Source: 62-47 sp051954235
Lineage (GTDB): Bacteria; Pseudomonadota; Alphaproteobacteria; Rhizobiales; Xanthobacteraceae
Reading direction: 5' to 3'
Length of the DNA: 64,000 nt
NCBI GenBank assembly: GCA_051954235.1
Contig: JBQCHY010000005.1
Location: forward strand, 1 to 64,000
Both the position numbers and the translations under genes were made by a program. Each line of letters starts with the position of its first letter. Position 1 is the first letter of the stretch. The notes under the pieces were generated by a model that searched no databases, was not told where the DNA came from, and saw only the letters and a program-made list of their open reading frames with translations. This document shows, piece by piece, positions 55,378 to 63,390 of this stretch.

Positions 55378-55959
55378 ATGACGCCGTCGACCAACAGCCG
55401 GTTTCCGATCCCCTCGCTCAAGCAGTTGCCGGATGACATCCGCACGCGGATCGAGGAAGTGCAGGAAAAATCCGGTTTCGTGCCCAATGTCTTTCTCAGC
55501 CTGGCTTATCGCCCCGACGAATTCCGCGCTTTCTTCGCCTATCACGACGCGCTGATGGACAAGGAGAGCGGCCTCTCCAAGGCCGAGCGCGAGATGATCG
55601 TGGTCGCCACCAGCAGCGCCAACCAATGCCAATATTGCGTCGTCGCCCACGGCGCGATTCTCCGCATCCGCGCCAAGAATCCGCTGATCGCCGACCAGAT
55701 CGCCACCAACTATCGCAAGGCCGACATCACGCCGCGCCAAAAGGCGATGCTGGATTTCGCGATGAAGGTGAGCGCGGAGGCCCAAAAGGTTTCGGAGCAC
55801 GATTTCACCGAACTCGCGCGGCACGGTTTCAGCAACGACGACATTTGGGATATCGCCGCGGTCTCAGCCTTCTTCGGATTGTCGAACCGGATGGCGAACG
55901 TCACCAACATGCGCCCCAACGACGAATTCTATCTGATGGGTCGGTTACCCAAGACCTGA
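55378..55959 (+). CDS. AhpD-like peroxidase-related protein
   Basis: Protein of 193 residues of the carboxymuconolactone decarboxylase/AhpD fold. The redox CxxC with its proton-relay histidine is visible in SSANQCQYCVVAHGAILR. N-terminal EKSGFVPNVFLSLAYRPDEF and C-terminal FFGLSNRMANVTNMRPNDEFY match the uncharacterised peroxidase-related group. It probably handles peroxide or disulfide stress; the electron donor is unknown. It is followed 40 bp later by the mgtC gene. Confidence 0.9.
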   Translation: MTPSTNSRFPIPSLKQLPDDIRTRIEEVQEKSGFVPNVFLSLAYRPDEFRAFFAYHDALMDKESGLSKAEREMIVVATSSANQCQYCVVAHGAILRIRAKNPLIADQIATNYRKADITPRQKAMLDFAMKVSAEAQKVSEHDFTELARHGFSNDDIWDIAAVSAFFGLSNRMANVTNMRPNDEFYLMGRLPKT

Positions 55960-55999
55960 GGCAAACAAGACCTGATGCAAAACAAGACGTGAGGCCGAC

Positions 56000-56515
56000 G
56001 TGGACATCGTGCTGAGCGAAATCGCCTTACGTCTCGGCATCGCGACCGCCGCCGCCGGCGCGGTCGGTCTCAATCGCGATCTGCACGGAAAGCCGATCGG
56101 CGTCCGCACGCTCGGACTGGTCGGACTGTCGGCGGCCGTCGTCGTGCTGCTCGCCGACGGCGGCATCATCCATACGACGATGTCGGACGCGACCAGCCGG
56201 GTCATCCAGGGCATTCTCACCGGCATCGGCTTCCTCGGTGCCGGCGTGATCGTCCACCATGAGCAAGGCAAGCGCATTCATGGCCTGACCAGCGCCGCCT
56301 GCGTCTGGCTCACCGCCTGCATCGGCATCGTCTGCGGCGCCGGACAATGGCGGATCGTACTGGTCGCCGGTGTGCTTGCCTCTCTCGTGCTGTTACTTGG
56401 CCGGCCGATCGAGCGCCTCTTTCACCGCTTCTCTCATCGCCACGGGGACAGCGATTCTGGCGGCACGGCCACGGCCGGTCACTCGGATACCGGCCCGCAC
56501 CAACCCGGCAAGTAA
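56000..56515 (+). CDS. MgtC/SapB-family inner-membrane protein
   Basis: Starts at GTG; 171 residues with about five membrane segments. The MgtC family core is plain: AVGLNRDLHGKPIGVRTLGLV and ILTGIGFLGAGVIVHHEQGK with LTSAACVWLTACIG. The family includes MgtC (magnesium limitation, ATP synthase control in pathogens) and many members of unknown role. The C-terminus is histidine-rich (FHRFSHRHGDSD). Its last 37 bp overlap the convergent ParB-like gene. Confidence 0.9.
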   Translation: MDIVLSEIALRLGIATAAAGAVGLNRDLHGKPIGVRTLGLVGLSAAVVVLLADGGIIHTTMSDATSRVIQGILTGIGFLGAGVIVHHEQGKRIHGLTSAACVWLTACIGIVCGAGQWRIVLVAGVLASLVLLLGRPIERLFHRFSHRHGDSDSGGTATAGHSDTGPHQPGK

Positions 56516-57096
56516 ACCGCCTCACTGCTCCGCGCGAGGCTGAGCGCTTTCTCGACGGCTTTCTCAAAATCCGCCACGACGCTTTTCCGCGACAAGCGGC
56601 GACGGAAAAAATCGGCCCACAGAAATTCGCTGAACGGCGTGGTGTCCTTGGCGAAGCCGCCGGCACGGCGCAACTCACCGGCAAGGCTACGGAACGGATC
56701 GTCCTTCAGGTCCGCGACCGATTTCGGAATGTCCTTGTAGTGATGACGCACGCCCTTGGCGTCATAGGGATAAACCCAGCGCCGGCTGTCGAGCACCAGC
56801 CAGAACGAGTCGCGCTCCACCATGGTCAGATCGGCGATGATGGTGACGAGGACATTCTCCACGCCCTCGTCGTGAAGCGCCCGGGCCAGATGGTGATGAT
56901 CGACGACGTAGTGATGTCCATCCGGGCCGTGGACCACCGGGATCATATGCTGACCCAACGCTTCTGCCTGTTTCTTCTTCTTGTGCTGTCGCCAGCGCCG
57001 GCGCTTTTCCTTCACCTCGTGCATCCCGACCGTCATCTGGGTCGGACGTAACGATAGGATTGGAATCGGGTGCAGGATGGGATCGCGGATAGTCAT
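56479..57096 (-). CDS. ParB-like nuclease-domain protein (ParBc_2 type)
   Basis: From the ATG 57096 (MTIRDPILHPIPILSLRPTQ, GGAGGAAA ahead), 205 residues. The ParB-like signature VHGPDGHHYVVDHHHLARAL with its histidine run is clear, followed by a conserved VERDSFWLVLDSRRWVYPYD. Proteins with this domain are distinct from the chromosome-partition ParB and their role is unknown. Convergent with mgtC, overlapping it by 37 bp. Confidence 0.8.
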   Translation of the reverse strand: MTIRDPILHPIPILSLRPTQMTVGMHEVKEKRRRWRQHKKKKQAEALGQHMIPVVHGPDGHHYVVDHHHLARALHDEGVENVLVTIIADLTMVERDSFWLVLDSRRWVYPYDAKGVRHHYKDIPKSVADLKDDPFRSLAGELRRAGGFAKDTTPFSEFLWADFFRRRLSRKSVVADFEKAVEKALSLARSSEAVYLPGWCGPVSE

Positions 57097-57274
57097 ATGC
57101 TGATTTCCTCCTCTGATCGCACACGGTCGGAACTTTTGAGGTGTGGGGTGCCGCCGTTGCAATCAAGGCCGGACGGACCTTGAGCCAGGCTTCCGCGGGC
57201 CGCCGCATTGCTGTCAAGCTCCGCCGCTGTGCTAGACTGGCTGGACGATCACGACCGACATTGACAAGGACAGG

Positions 57275-57607
57275 ATGAAAGTTCAGGTGCCAGCCCGATC
57301 CGAGAACGGTGCGCGCATAGTCAAATTCACCCCGCGCACCCTTTCGACCTCGCCTGCGCAGCGTAGAGCGCTGCGGCCTGACGTCGATGCCGATGGGCCT
57401 GCCAGCAACCCTGTCACTAACGATCAGGACGAATTCCGACATCGGATGCTGACGAATCTCGCTGCGTTCGTTTTTACCGCTGGTCTCACCGCGGCGGGAA
57501 TCTGGCTGGCCGTCAGCATTGCGGAGTTGCGACAGACCCAGGACTGCGTTCTGGCGGGACATCGCAATTGCGCGCCGCTGATTCCGTCCCGCGGCGGGCC
57601 GGTGTGA
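57275..57607 (+). CDS. Small membrane protein, unknown function
   Basis: Protein of 110 residues with AAGGACAGG before the ATG. A basic N-terminal half (about 1-55) is followed by one membrane helix (about 60-82, TNLAAFVFTAGLTAAGIWLA) and a short tail with two cysteines (TQDCVLAGHRNCAPL). No domain recognised. It precedes the AcpXL cluster but is separated by a 178-bp gap. Confidence 0.65.
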   Translation: MKVQVPARSENGARIVKFTPRTLSTSPAQRRALRPDVDADGPASNPVTNDQDEFRHRMLTNLAAFVFTAGLTAAGIWLAVSIAELRQTQDCVLAGHRNCAPLIPSRGGPV

Positions 57608-57785
57608 CCGTGCGACGGCCGTCGATCCGTGCACGAAACAGGAACCCGGCATCCCCCGCCGCCATTGAACTCCCGGCATGGGTCCGATATACGGGCAATC
57701 AACTCGATAAGGCGGCGGGGCATGTCGGGGCGAGCCGCCCTCACTCCGTCATTTCCGCATTTACCTTCAATCTATCAAAGGCTTA

Positions 57786-58070
57786 ATGATGTCCTCCACA
57801 TTCGATCAGGTTGCCACCATCATTGCGGAAACCTGCGACATCCCGCGCGATACCATCACGCCCGAAAGTCACGCCATCGATGACCTGGGAATCGACAGCC
57901 TCGACTTCCTCGATATCGCATTCGCGATCGATAAAGCCTTCGGCATCAAGCTGCCGCTGGAAAAGTGGACGCAAGAGGTCAACGACGGCAAGGCGACCAC
58001 CGAGCAGTATTTCGTGCTGAAGAATCTCAGCGCGCGAATCGACGAACTCGTCGCCGCCAAGGGGGCTTAA
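57786..58070 (+). CDS. acpXL: Acyl carrier protein AcpXL for very-long-chain fatty acid of lipid A
   Basis: Protein of 94 residues (93 if the second ATG is used). The phosphopantetheine serine lies in DDLGIDSLDFLDIAFAIDK and the flanking EKWTQEVNDGKATTEQYFV is characteristic of AcpXL, the carrier dedicated to the 27-hydroxyoctacosanoic acid of rhizobial lipid A. First gene of the lipid A VLCFA cluster, followed 9 bp later by fabZXL. Confidence 0.95.
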   Translation: MMSSTFDQVATIIAETCDIPRDTITPESHAIDDLGIDSLDFLDIAFAIDKAFGIKLPLEKWTQEVNDGKATTEQYFVLKNLSARIDELVAAKGA

Positions 58071-58079
58071 TCGCCGCCC

Positions 58080-58553
58080 ATGGATCTGGCCTATTTCCAT
58101 CTGATCGACCGCATCACCGACCTCGACCTCGACGCGAAAACAATCGTCGTCGAGGCGCAGGTGCCGCAGCACTCAACGATCTTCGAGGGACACTTCCCCG
58201 GCTATCCGCTGATGCCCGGCGTGCTGCTCATCGAGGCGATGGCCCAGACCTCCGGTTGGCTGCTCATCGCCCTGATGAAGTTCGAGCGCATGCCGTTCCT
58301 TGGCGCCGTCAAGGAGGCCAAGATGCGCGTGTTCGTGACGCCCGGCGAGTTGTTGAAGATCGAGGCCAGCGTTCTGCACGAAGGCTCCGGCTTCGCCATC
58401 ACCAAGGCCAAGGTCAGCGTCGACGGCAAGCAGCGCTGCAACGCCACGATTACGTTCGGTCACGTCCCTTTCCCGAATCCCGAGTTGCGTGGGCACATGG
58501 AAACCATGGCCAAGCGCATCGGCTATCCGCAGCAGGCCATGCCTCATGACTGA
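58080..58553 (+). CDS. fabZXL: Beta-hydroxyacyl-ACP dehydratase FabZXL
   Basis: Hot-dog-fold dehydratase of 157 residues. Catalytic His38 lies in IFEGHFPGYPLMPGVLLIEA, and AMAQTSGWLLIALMKFERMP continues the fold. In the AcpXL pathway it removes water from the 3-hydroxyacyl intermediate during elongation. Its last 8 bp overlap the start of fabF2XL, showing translational coupling. Confidence 0.9.
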   Translation: MDLAYFHLIDRITDLDLDAKTIVVEAQVPQHSTIFEGHFPGYPLMPGVLLIEAMAQTSGWLLIALMKFERMPFLGAVKEAKMRVFVTPGELLKIEASVLHEGSGFAITKAKVSVDGKQRCNATITFGHVPFPNPELRGHMETMAKRIGYPQQAMPHD

Positions 58554-59754
58554 TACCAGCACATCGAAGACGGGGGCGACCGAGGCCTGGATCACCGGTA
58601 TTGGTCTCGCGACATCGCTGGGCGAAGGTCTCGAGGCGAACTGGGACGGCCTCGTTGAGCGTCGCGTCAACGTCGACGACAAGGGTTTCGCGCCGTATCT
58701 GGTGCATCCGCTCGCGCCGGTCTCCTTCGATGCACAGATCCCGAAGAAAGGCGATCAGCGCCAGATGGAAGCCTGGCAGCGCATCGGCACCTACGCCGCC
58801 GGTCTCGCGCTGGATTCCGCCGGCATCAAGGGCAACAAGGACATCCTGGCGCGGATGGACATGATCGTCGCCGCGGGCGGCGGCGAACGCGACCTCGCCG
58901 TCGACTCGGCCATTCTCAACGCCGAGGCGCAGGGCAATTCCGCACCGGGCTTCCTCAACGAACGCCTGATGAGCGACCTACGGCCGACGTTGTTTCTTGC
59001 GCAACTCTCCAACCTGCTCGCCGGCAATATCGCCATCGTCCATGGCGTCACCGGTTCGTCCCGCACCTTCATGGGCGAGGAAGCCGCGGGCGTCGATGCC
59101 GCCCGGATCGCCTTGGCGCGGATCGCTTCCGGGCAGAGCGACATCGCGTTGGTCGGCGCCGCGCATAACGGCGAGCGCAAGGACTTGCTGGTGCTCTACG
59201 AATTCGGCGAGTTCAATCTCAAGGACAAGTTCGCGCCGGTGTGGGCACGTGGCAAGGAAGCCGGCTTCGCGCTGGGCTCCGGCGGTGCGTTCCTCGTCAT
59301 CGAATCGCGCAAGCATGCCGAAGCGCGCGGCGCCAAGCCTTATGCCCGCCTCACGCAGGTCGTCGCTGACCGTGCATCGCGCAAGAACGATGGCGACGTC
59401 ACTACCAGCCTTTCCAAGCTGTGGTCTCAACTCGACGGCGTCGAGGGTCAAGGCGCCATCATCACCGGTGCGACCGGAGCCGAGCCTGCGACGTCGGAAG
59501 AGCGTGCCTTCCTCGCTGCGCATCCAGACTTCGCGGTGCGCGCCACCGGCACCAGCTTCGGCCACACCATGGAAACGCAGTTTCCGCTCGGGCTCGCACT
59601 GGCGGCGCTGTCGATCTCCAAGGGCAAGCTGTTTCCGCCGAACGATTCCGCCGGCGTCGAGATTGAAATGACCAAGGCGCCGTCCCAGATTGTGGTGGTC
59701 GGTGCCGGGCATTGGCGCGGCGAAGGCATGGCGCTGGTGGAAGCGGTTCGCTGA
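58546..59754 (+). CDS. fabF2XL: Ketosynthase-like protein FabF2XL lacking catalytic residues
   Basis: From the ATG 58546, 402 residues with a beta-ketoacyl-ACP synthase fold. The nucleophilic cysteine expected in a TACASGA motif is missing (here IVHGVTGSSRTFMGEEAAGV), and the HGTGTP histidine is replaced (IITGATGAEPATSEE). A later histidine is kept (TGTSFGHTMETQFPLG). This matches rhizobial FabF2XL and resembles a chain-length-factor partner. I infer that it pairs with the catalytic FabF1XL encoded next. Confidence 0.85.
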   Translation: MTDTSTSKTGATEAWITGIGLATSLGEGLEANWDGLVERRVNVDDKGFAPYLVHPLAPVSFDAQIPKKGDQRQMEAWQRIGTYAAGLALDSAGIKGNKDILARMDMIVAAGGGERDLAVDSAILNAEAQGNSAPGFLNERLMSDLRPTLFLAQLSNLLAGNIAIVHGVTGSSRTFMGEEAAGVDAARIALARIASGQSDIALVGAAHNGERKDLLVLYEFGEFNLKDKFAPVWARGKEAGFALGSGGAFLVIESRKHAEARGAKPYARLTQVVADRASRKNDGDVTTSLSKLWSQLDGVEGQGAIITGATGAEPATSEERAFLAAHPDFAVRATGTSFGHTMETQFPLGLALAALSISKGKLFPPNDSAGVEIEMTKAPSQIVVVGAGHWRGEGMALVEAVR

Positions 59755-59882
59755 CGCCCGAAATCGCGGCATTAGCGAAACGCGACGATCGATTGACGTG
59801 AGCGATTCACGTCAAAACCAATTGGCGGGCGAAGGCTCGCCGTAAATCAGATGGAGCCGCGCAAGCGACCGACGGAGAACAC

Positions 59883-61163
59883 ATGTCAGCATCGCGCGAT
59901 ACATTTGGCAGACCGATCGTCGTCGTCACCGGCATGGGGGTTGTGACGTCGCTAGGCGCCGGCAAGACCGACAACTGGGCCAAGCTCTGCGCTGGCGAAT
60001 CCGGCATCCATACCATTACGCGTTTTCCAACCGATGGGCTGAAGACGACGATGGCAGGCTCGATCGATTTCGTTCCGGTCGACCCGTTCTCATCAACCGA
60101 TCTGTCGGAGCGACTGGCCGATCTCGCGACCGAGGAAGCCGTGGCGCAGGCCGGCATCGGCAGCAAGGGCGATTTCCCCGGCCCGCTGTTTCTCGCCGTC
60201 GCACCGGTCGAGGTGGAATGGCCGCAGCGCCAGGCGCTCGGTCGCGCCATCGGCAACGCCACGCCGATCGATTACGATCAGATGCTGCGCGTCTCCGGCG
60301 GCGGCCGGTTCACCGATTTTCATCGCCGCTTCCTGTTCGGCTCGGTCGCCGATCATCTGGCCGATACCTTCGGCACCAAGGGATCGCCAATCTCGCTGTC
60401 GACCGCGTGCGCATCCGGCGCAACCGCGATTCAACTCGGCGTCGAAGCGATCCGACGTGGCGAGGCTGACGCCGCGCTCTGCGTTGCGACCGATGGTTCG
60501 GTCAATCCGGAAGCCTTGATCCGTTTCTCGCTGCTATCGGCGCTGTCGACGCAAAACGATCCGCCGCAAGGCGCGGCAAAGCCGTTCGCCAAGAACCGCG
60601 ACGGTTTCGTGATGGCGGAAGGTGCCGGGGCGCTAGTCCTGGAGAGCCTGGAGGCCGCCACCGCCCGCGGCGCGCGTATTCTCGGCGTGCTCGCCGGCTG
60701 CGGCGAACTCGCGGACTCGTTCCACCGCACCCGCTCCAGCCCGGACGGCAAGCCGATCATCGGCTGCGTGCGTAATGCGCTGGCGGATGCGGGACTGGAC
60801 GCAGATCAGATCGACTACATTAATGCGCACGGCACCGGCACGCCGTAAAACGACAAGATGGAATATCTCGGCATCTCGACCGTCTTCGGCGAGCGCGCCG
60901 GCAAGGTCCCGGTGTCGTCGAACAAGTCGATGGTCGGACATACGCTGTCCGCAGCCGGCGCTGTCGAAGCGGTGTTCTCGCTGCTGACGCTGGAGCATCA
61001 ACGCATTCCGCCGACCATCAATTACGACGTTCCCGATCCGGCGATTCCGTTCGACGTGGTCCCGAACAAGGCACGCGACGCGCGCGTCACCACCGTGATG
61101 TCGAATTCGTTTGGCTTCGGCGGACAGAATGCGTCGCTGATCATCACCGGCGAGCCGGCCTGA
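59883..61163 (+). pseudogene. fabF1XL: Beta-ketoacyl-ACP synthase FabF1XL interrupted by an in-frame TAA
   Basis: A complete ketosynthase frame of 426 codons contains a TAA stop at 60846-60848. Before it the protein keeps the active-site Cys176 (STACASGATAI) and His316 (NAHGTGTP), and stops at residue 321. After it the same frame continues NDKMEYLGISTVFGERAGKV and holds the second histidine (SMVGHTLSAAG). The stop replaces the Glu usual in HGT.TPENDKMEY (GAA to TAA, one base). As read the product cannot be active; it may be a true mutation or a sequence error. An ATG at 60858 could restart a 101-residue fragment. Confidence 0.88.
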
Positions 61164-61191
61164 GCCTCGCGCCGGAGCGCAACGTCACCCG

Positions 61192-62124
61192 ATGCAACGT
61201 TTCCTGCTCCGTACCAAGGCCCGGATTCGCGATGCGCTCAAGCCGCTCGGCGAAGCGGCTGTCGGCGGCCTCACGGTCGGCCTGCTGCGCACCACGCGTT
61301 ATTTCGATCCGATCAAGACCGCGAACCTGTTCGGCAAAATCACGCGGCGGATCGGGCCGCTGTTTCGCGAGCACAAGATCGGCCGTGCCAACCTCACCGC
61401 CGCATTTCCGGAAAAGTCGCCGCAGGAAATCGACGCCATTCTCGATGGTGTCTGGGACAATCTCGGACGCATCGCGGCGGAATTCGCGCACATCGATCAC
61501 ATCTGGGAACATGACCCGGCGCATCCCGAGAACAGCCGGATCGAAATCCAGCAGCGCACCCACGAACTGTTCGCCCAGCTTCGCCTCGACAACAAGCCGG
61601 CGTTAATCTTCGCCAGTCACATCGGCAACTGGGAGCTTCCGGCGTTGGCTGCCGTCGCGCACGGGCTCGATGCCGCCGTGCTGTTTCGTCGCCCCAACAT
61701 CGAGTCCGCCGACCGCGCCATCGAACGACTGCGATCAGTCAACATGGGCACGCTGATCCCCGCCGGCCGCGATGCGCCGTTGAAGCTGGCGCAAGCGCTG
61801 GAGAACGGTCAGCACGCCGCAATGCTGGTCGATCAGTATTTCACCAACGGGGTCGACGTCACCTTCTTCGGGCGCAAGACCAAGGCCAATCCGCTGTTGG
61901 CCCGACTGCGCCGGCAGATCGATTGCCCGATCCACGGCGTTCGCATCATCCGATTGCCCGGCCATCGTTTTCGCGCGGAACTGACCGAAGAAATTCCGCC
62001 GGTGCGGGACGCCAAGGGCGACATCGATATTCAGGGAACGATGCAGGCGATTACCACGGTGATCGAAGGCTGGATCCGCGAATATCCCGACCAGTGGCTA
62101 TGGCTGCATCGGAGATGGCGATAA
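61192..62124 (+). CDS. lpxXL: Lipid A acyltransferase LpxXL (lauroyl-type)
   Basis: Protein of 310 residues of the LpxL/LpxM acyltransferase family. The catalytic HX4(D/E) motif is HIGNWE at about 143-148 (FASHIGNWELPALAAV). A membrane-associated N-terminus and the later MLVDQYFTNGVDVTFFGRKT are typical. In rhizobia this enzyme moves the C28 acyl chain from AcpXL onto lipid A. It follows the broken fabF1XL by 28 bp, with no adh2XL gene between. Confidence 0.88.
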   Translation: MQRFLLRTKARIRDALKPLGEAAVGGLTVGLLRTTRYFDPIKTANLFGKITRRIGPLFREHKIGRANLTAAFPEKSPQEIDAILDGVWDNLGRIAAEFAHIDHIWEHDPAHPENSRIEIQQRTHELFAQLRLDNKPALIFASHIGNWELPALAAVAHGLDAAVLFRRPNIESADRAIERLRSVNMGTLIPAGRDAPLKLAQALENGQHAAMLVDQYFTNGVDVTFFGRKTKANPLLARLRRQIDCPIHGVRIIRLPGHRFRAELTEEIPPVRDAKGDIDIQGTMQAITTVIEGWIREYPDQWLWLHRRWR

Positions 62125-62151
62125 GTCGCGCGCGAGCAATGTCTCAATTTT

Positions 62152-62239
62152 GTCATGCCCGGGCTTGTCCCGGGCATCCACGTCTTAGCAATATCTCAGC
62201 AATAAAGACGTGGATGGCCGGGACGAGCCCGGCCATGAC
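62152..62239. repeat. Dispersed inverted repeat (GTCATGCCCGGG family)
   Basis: Near-perfect 88-bp palindrome: GTCATGCCCGGGCTTGTCCC at the left pairs with GGGACGAGCCCGGCCATGAC at the right, and CACGTCTT with AAGACGTG inside. It lies after lpxXL, between convergent genes, and could help end transcription. Elements like it occur widely in Bradyrhizobium relatives. Confidence 0.85.
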
Positions 62240-62276
62240 GCGACAGAAGGACCTGTACCAAGCCGCCTTACGACTT

Positions 62277-63380
62277 TCACCGACCCGTCTTCACCCGCGT
62301 CCACAGCCGGTTGATGATGCGCTGCGTCGCCGGATCGCGCGCGGTGATGATGTAGAGGCGGTTCATCGTCGCCTCGTCCGGATAGATCGTCTTGTCGTTG
62401 AGAACTTTCGGATCGATCAGTTTCTGGCTGGCGAGATTGCCGTTGGCATAGGACAGGAAGCTGGAGTTCTTCGCCGCGACCTCCAGCCGCAGCAAGTAAT
62501 CGATCAAGGCATAGGCTTCCGACACGTTCTTCGCGTCTGCTGGAATCGCCAGATTATCGAAGAACATCTGCGCGCCTTCCTTCGGAATCGCATAACCGAT
62601 CTCGACGCCGTTGTTGGCTTCCGCCGCGCGCTTCTGCGCCTGCTTGATGTCACCGGACCAACCGACCACGAGACAGATCTCGCCGGTCGCCAGCGCGTTG
62701 AGATATTCCGACGAATGAAACTTGCGCACCGAGGAACGAACTTGCCCGACCAATGCCGCCGCCTTCTCAAGATCGGCCTGCTTGGTGGAGTTCGGATCGA
62801 GGCCGAGATAGTTCAGCGCCGCCGGCAGGATGTCGTCGGCCGAATCCAGCATCTGCACGCCGCAGTCCTTGAACTTGGCGAGATTGGCCGGATCGAACAC
62901 CAGGCTCCACGACGTCACCTGCGCATCCGCTCCGAGAATTTTATGCAACGCCTTGACGTTGTAGCCGATGCCGGTGGTGCCCCACATGTAGTTTACCGCA
63001 TGGGCATTATCGGGATCGTAGACTGCCAGCCGCCGCGTCACTTCCGGCCACATGTTGACGAGGTTCGGCAGCTTGGATTTGTCGAGTGTCTGGAAAATCT
63101 TCGCGCCGATCTGGCGCTGTAGGAAATAGGCGCTCGGCACCACCAGATCGTAACCGGATTTCCCGGCGAGCAATCGCGTCTCGAGAGTTTCGTTGGCGTC
63201 GAACGTGTCGTAGACGACCTTGATGCCGGTTTCCTTGGTGAAGTCGTCGAGCACGCCGGGCGCGACATAGTTCGACCAATTGTAGAAGTGAACGGTCCGT
63301 GGCTCGGCCTGGGCCGCCGTTGCTCCGATCACCACGGCCGTAAGGCCAGCCAACCACCGCACCACGTTTCGTGCCGCCAA
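62277..63380 (-). CDS. potF: PotF-like polyamine ABC transporter binding protein
   Basis: Periplasmic binding protein of 367 residues starting at TTG with GGAGG ahead. The signal peptide is cut near GATAAQA-EPRT. Core strings VHFYNWSNYVAPGVLDDFTK, DLVVPSAYFLQRQ, NYMWGTTGIGYNV and LNYLGLDPNSTK closely follow PotF, the putrescine-binding protein. No permease or ATPase genes are in the window, so the rest of the transporter is elsewhere or further left of the neighbouring genes on the chromosome. Putrescine or another polyamine is likely as ligand. Confidence 0.88.
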   Translation of the reverse strand: MAARNVVRWLAGLTAVVIGATAAQAEPRTVHFYNWSNYVAPGVLDDFTKETGIKVVYDTFDANETLETRLLAGKSGYDLVVPSAYFLQRQIGAKIFQTLDKSKLPNLVNMWPEVTRRLAVYDPDNAHAVNYMWGTTGIGYNVKALHKILGADAQVTSWSLVFDPANLAKFKDCGVQMLDSADDILPAALNYLGLDPNSTKQADLEKAAALVGQVRSSVRKFHSSEYLNALATGEICLVVGWSGDIKQAQKRAAEANNGVEIGYAIPKEGAQMFFDNLAIPADAKNVSEAYALIDYLLRLEVAAKNSSFLSYANGNLASQKLIDPKVLNDKTIYPDEATMNRLYIITARDPATQRIINRLWTRVKTGR

Positions 63381-63390
63381 TCACACCTCC

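Noticed and set aside
56479..57096. ParB-like protein as a chromosome or plasmid partition factor
   Set aside because: It lacks a ParA partner and the helix-turn-helix of partition ParB, and it matches the separate ParBc_2 type.
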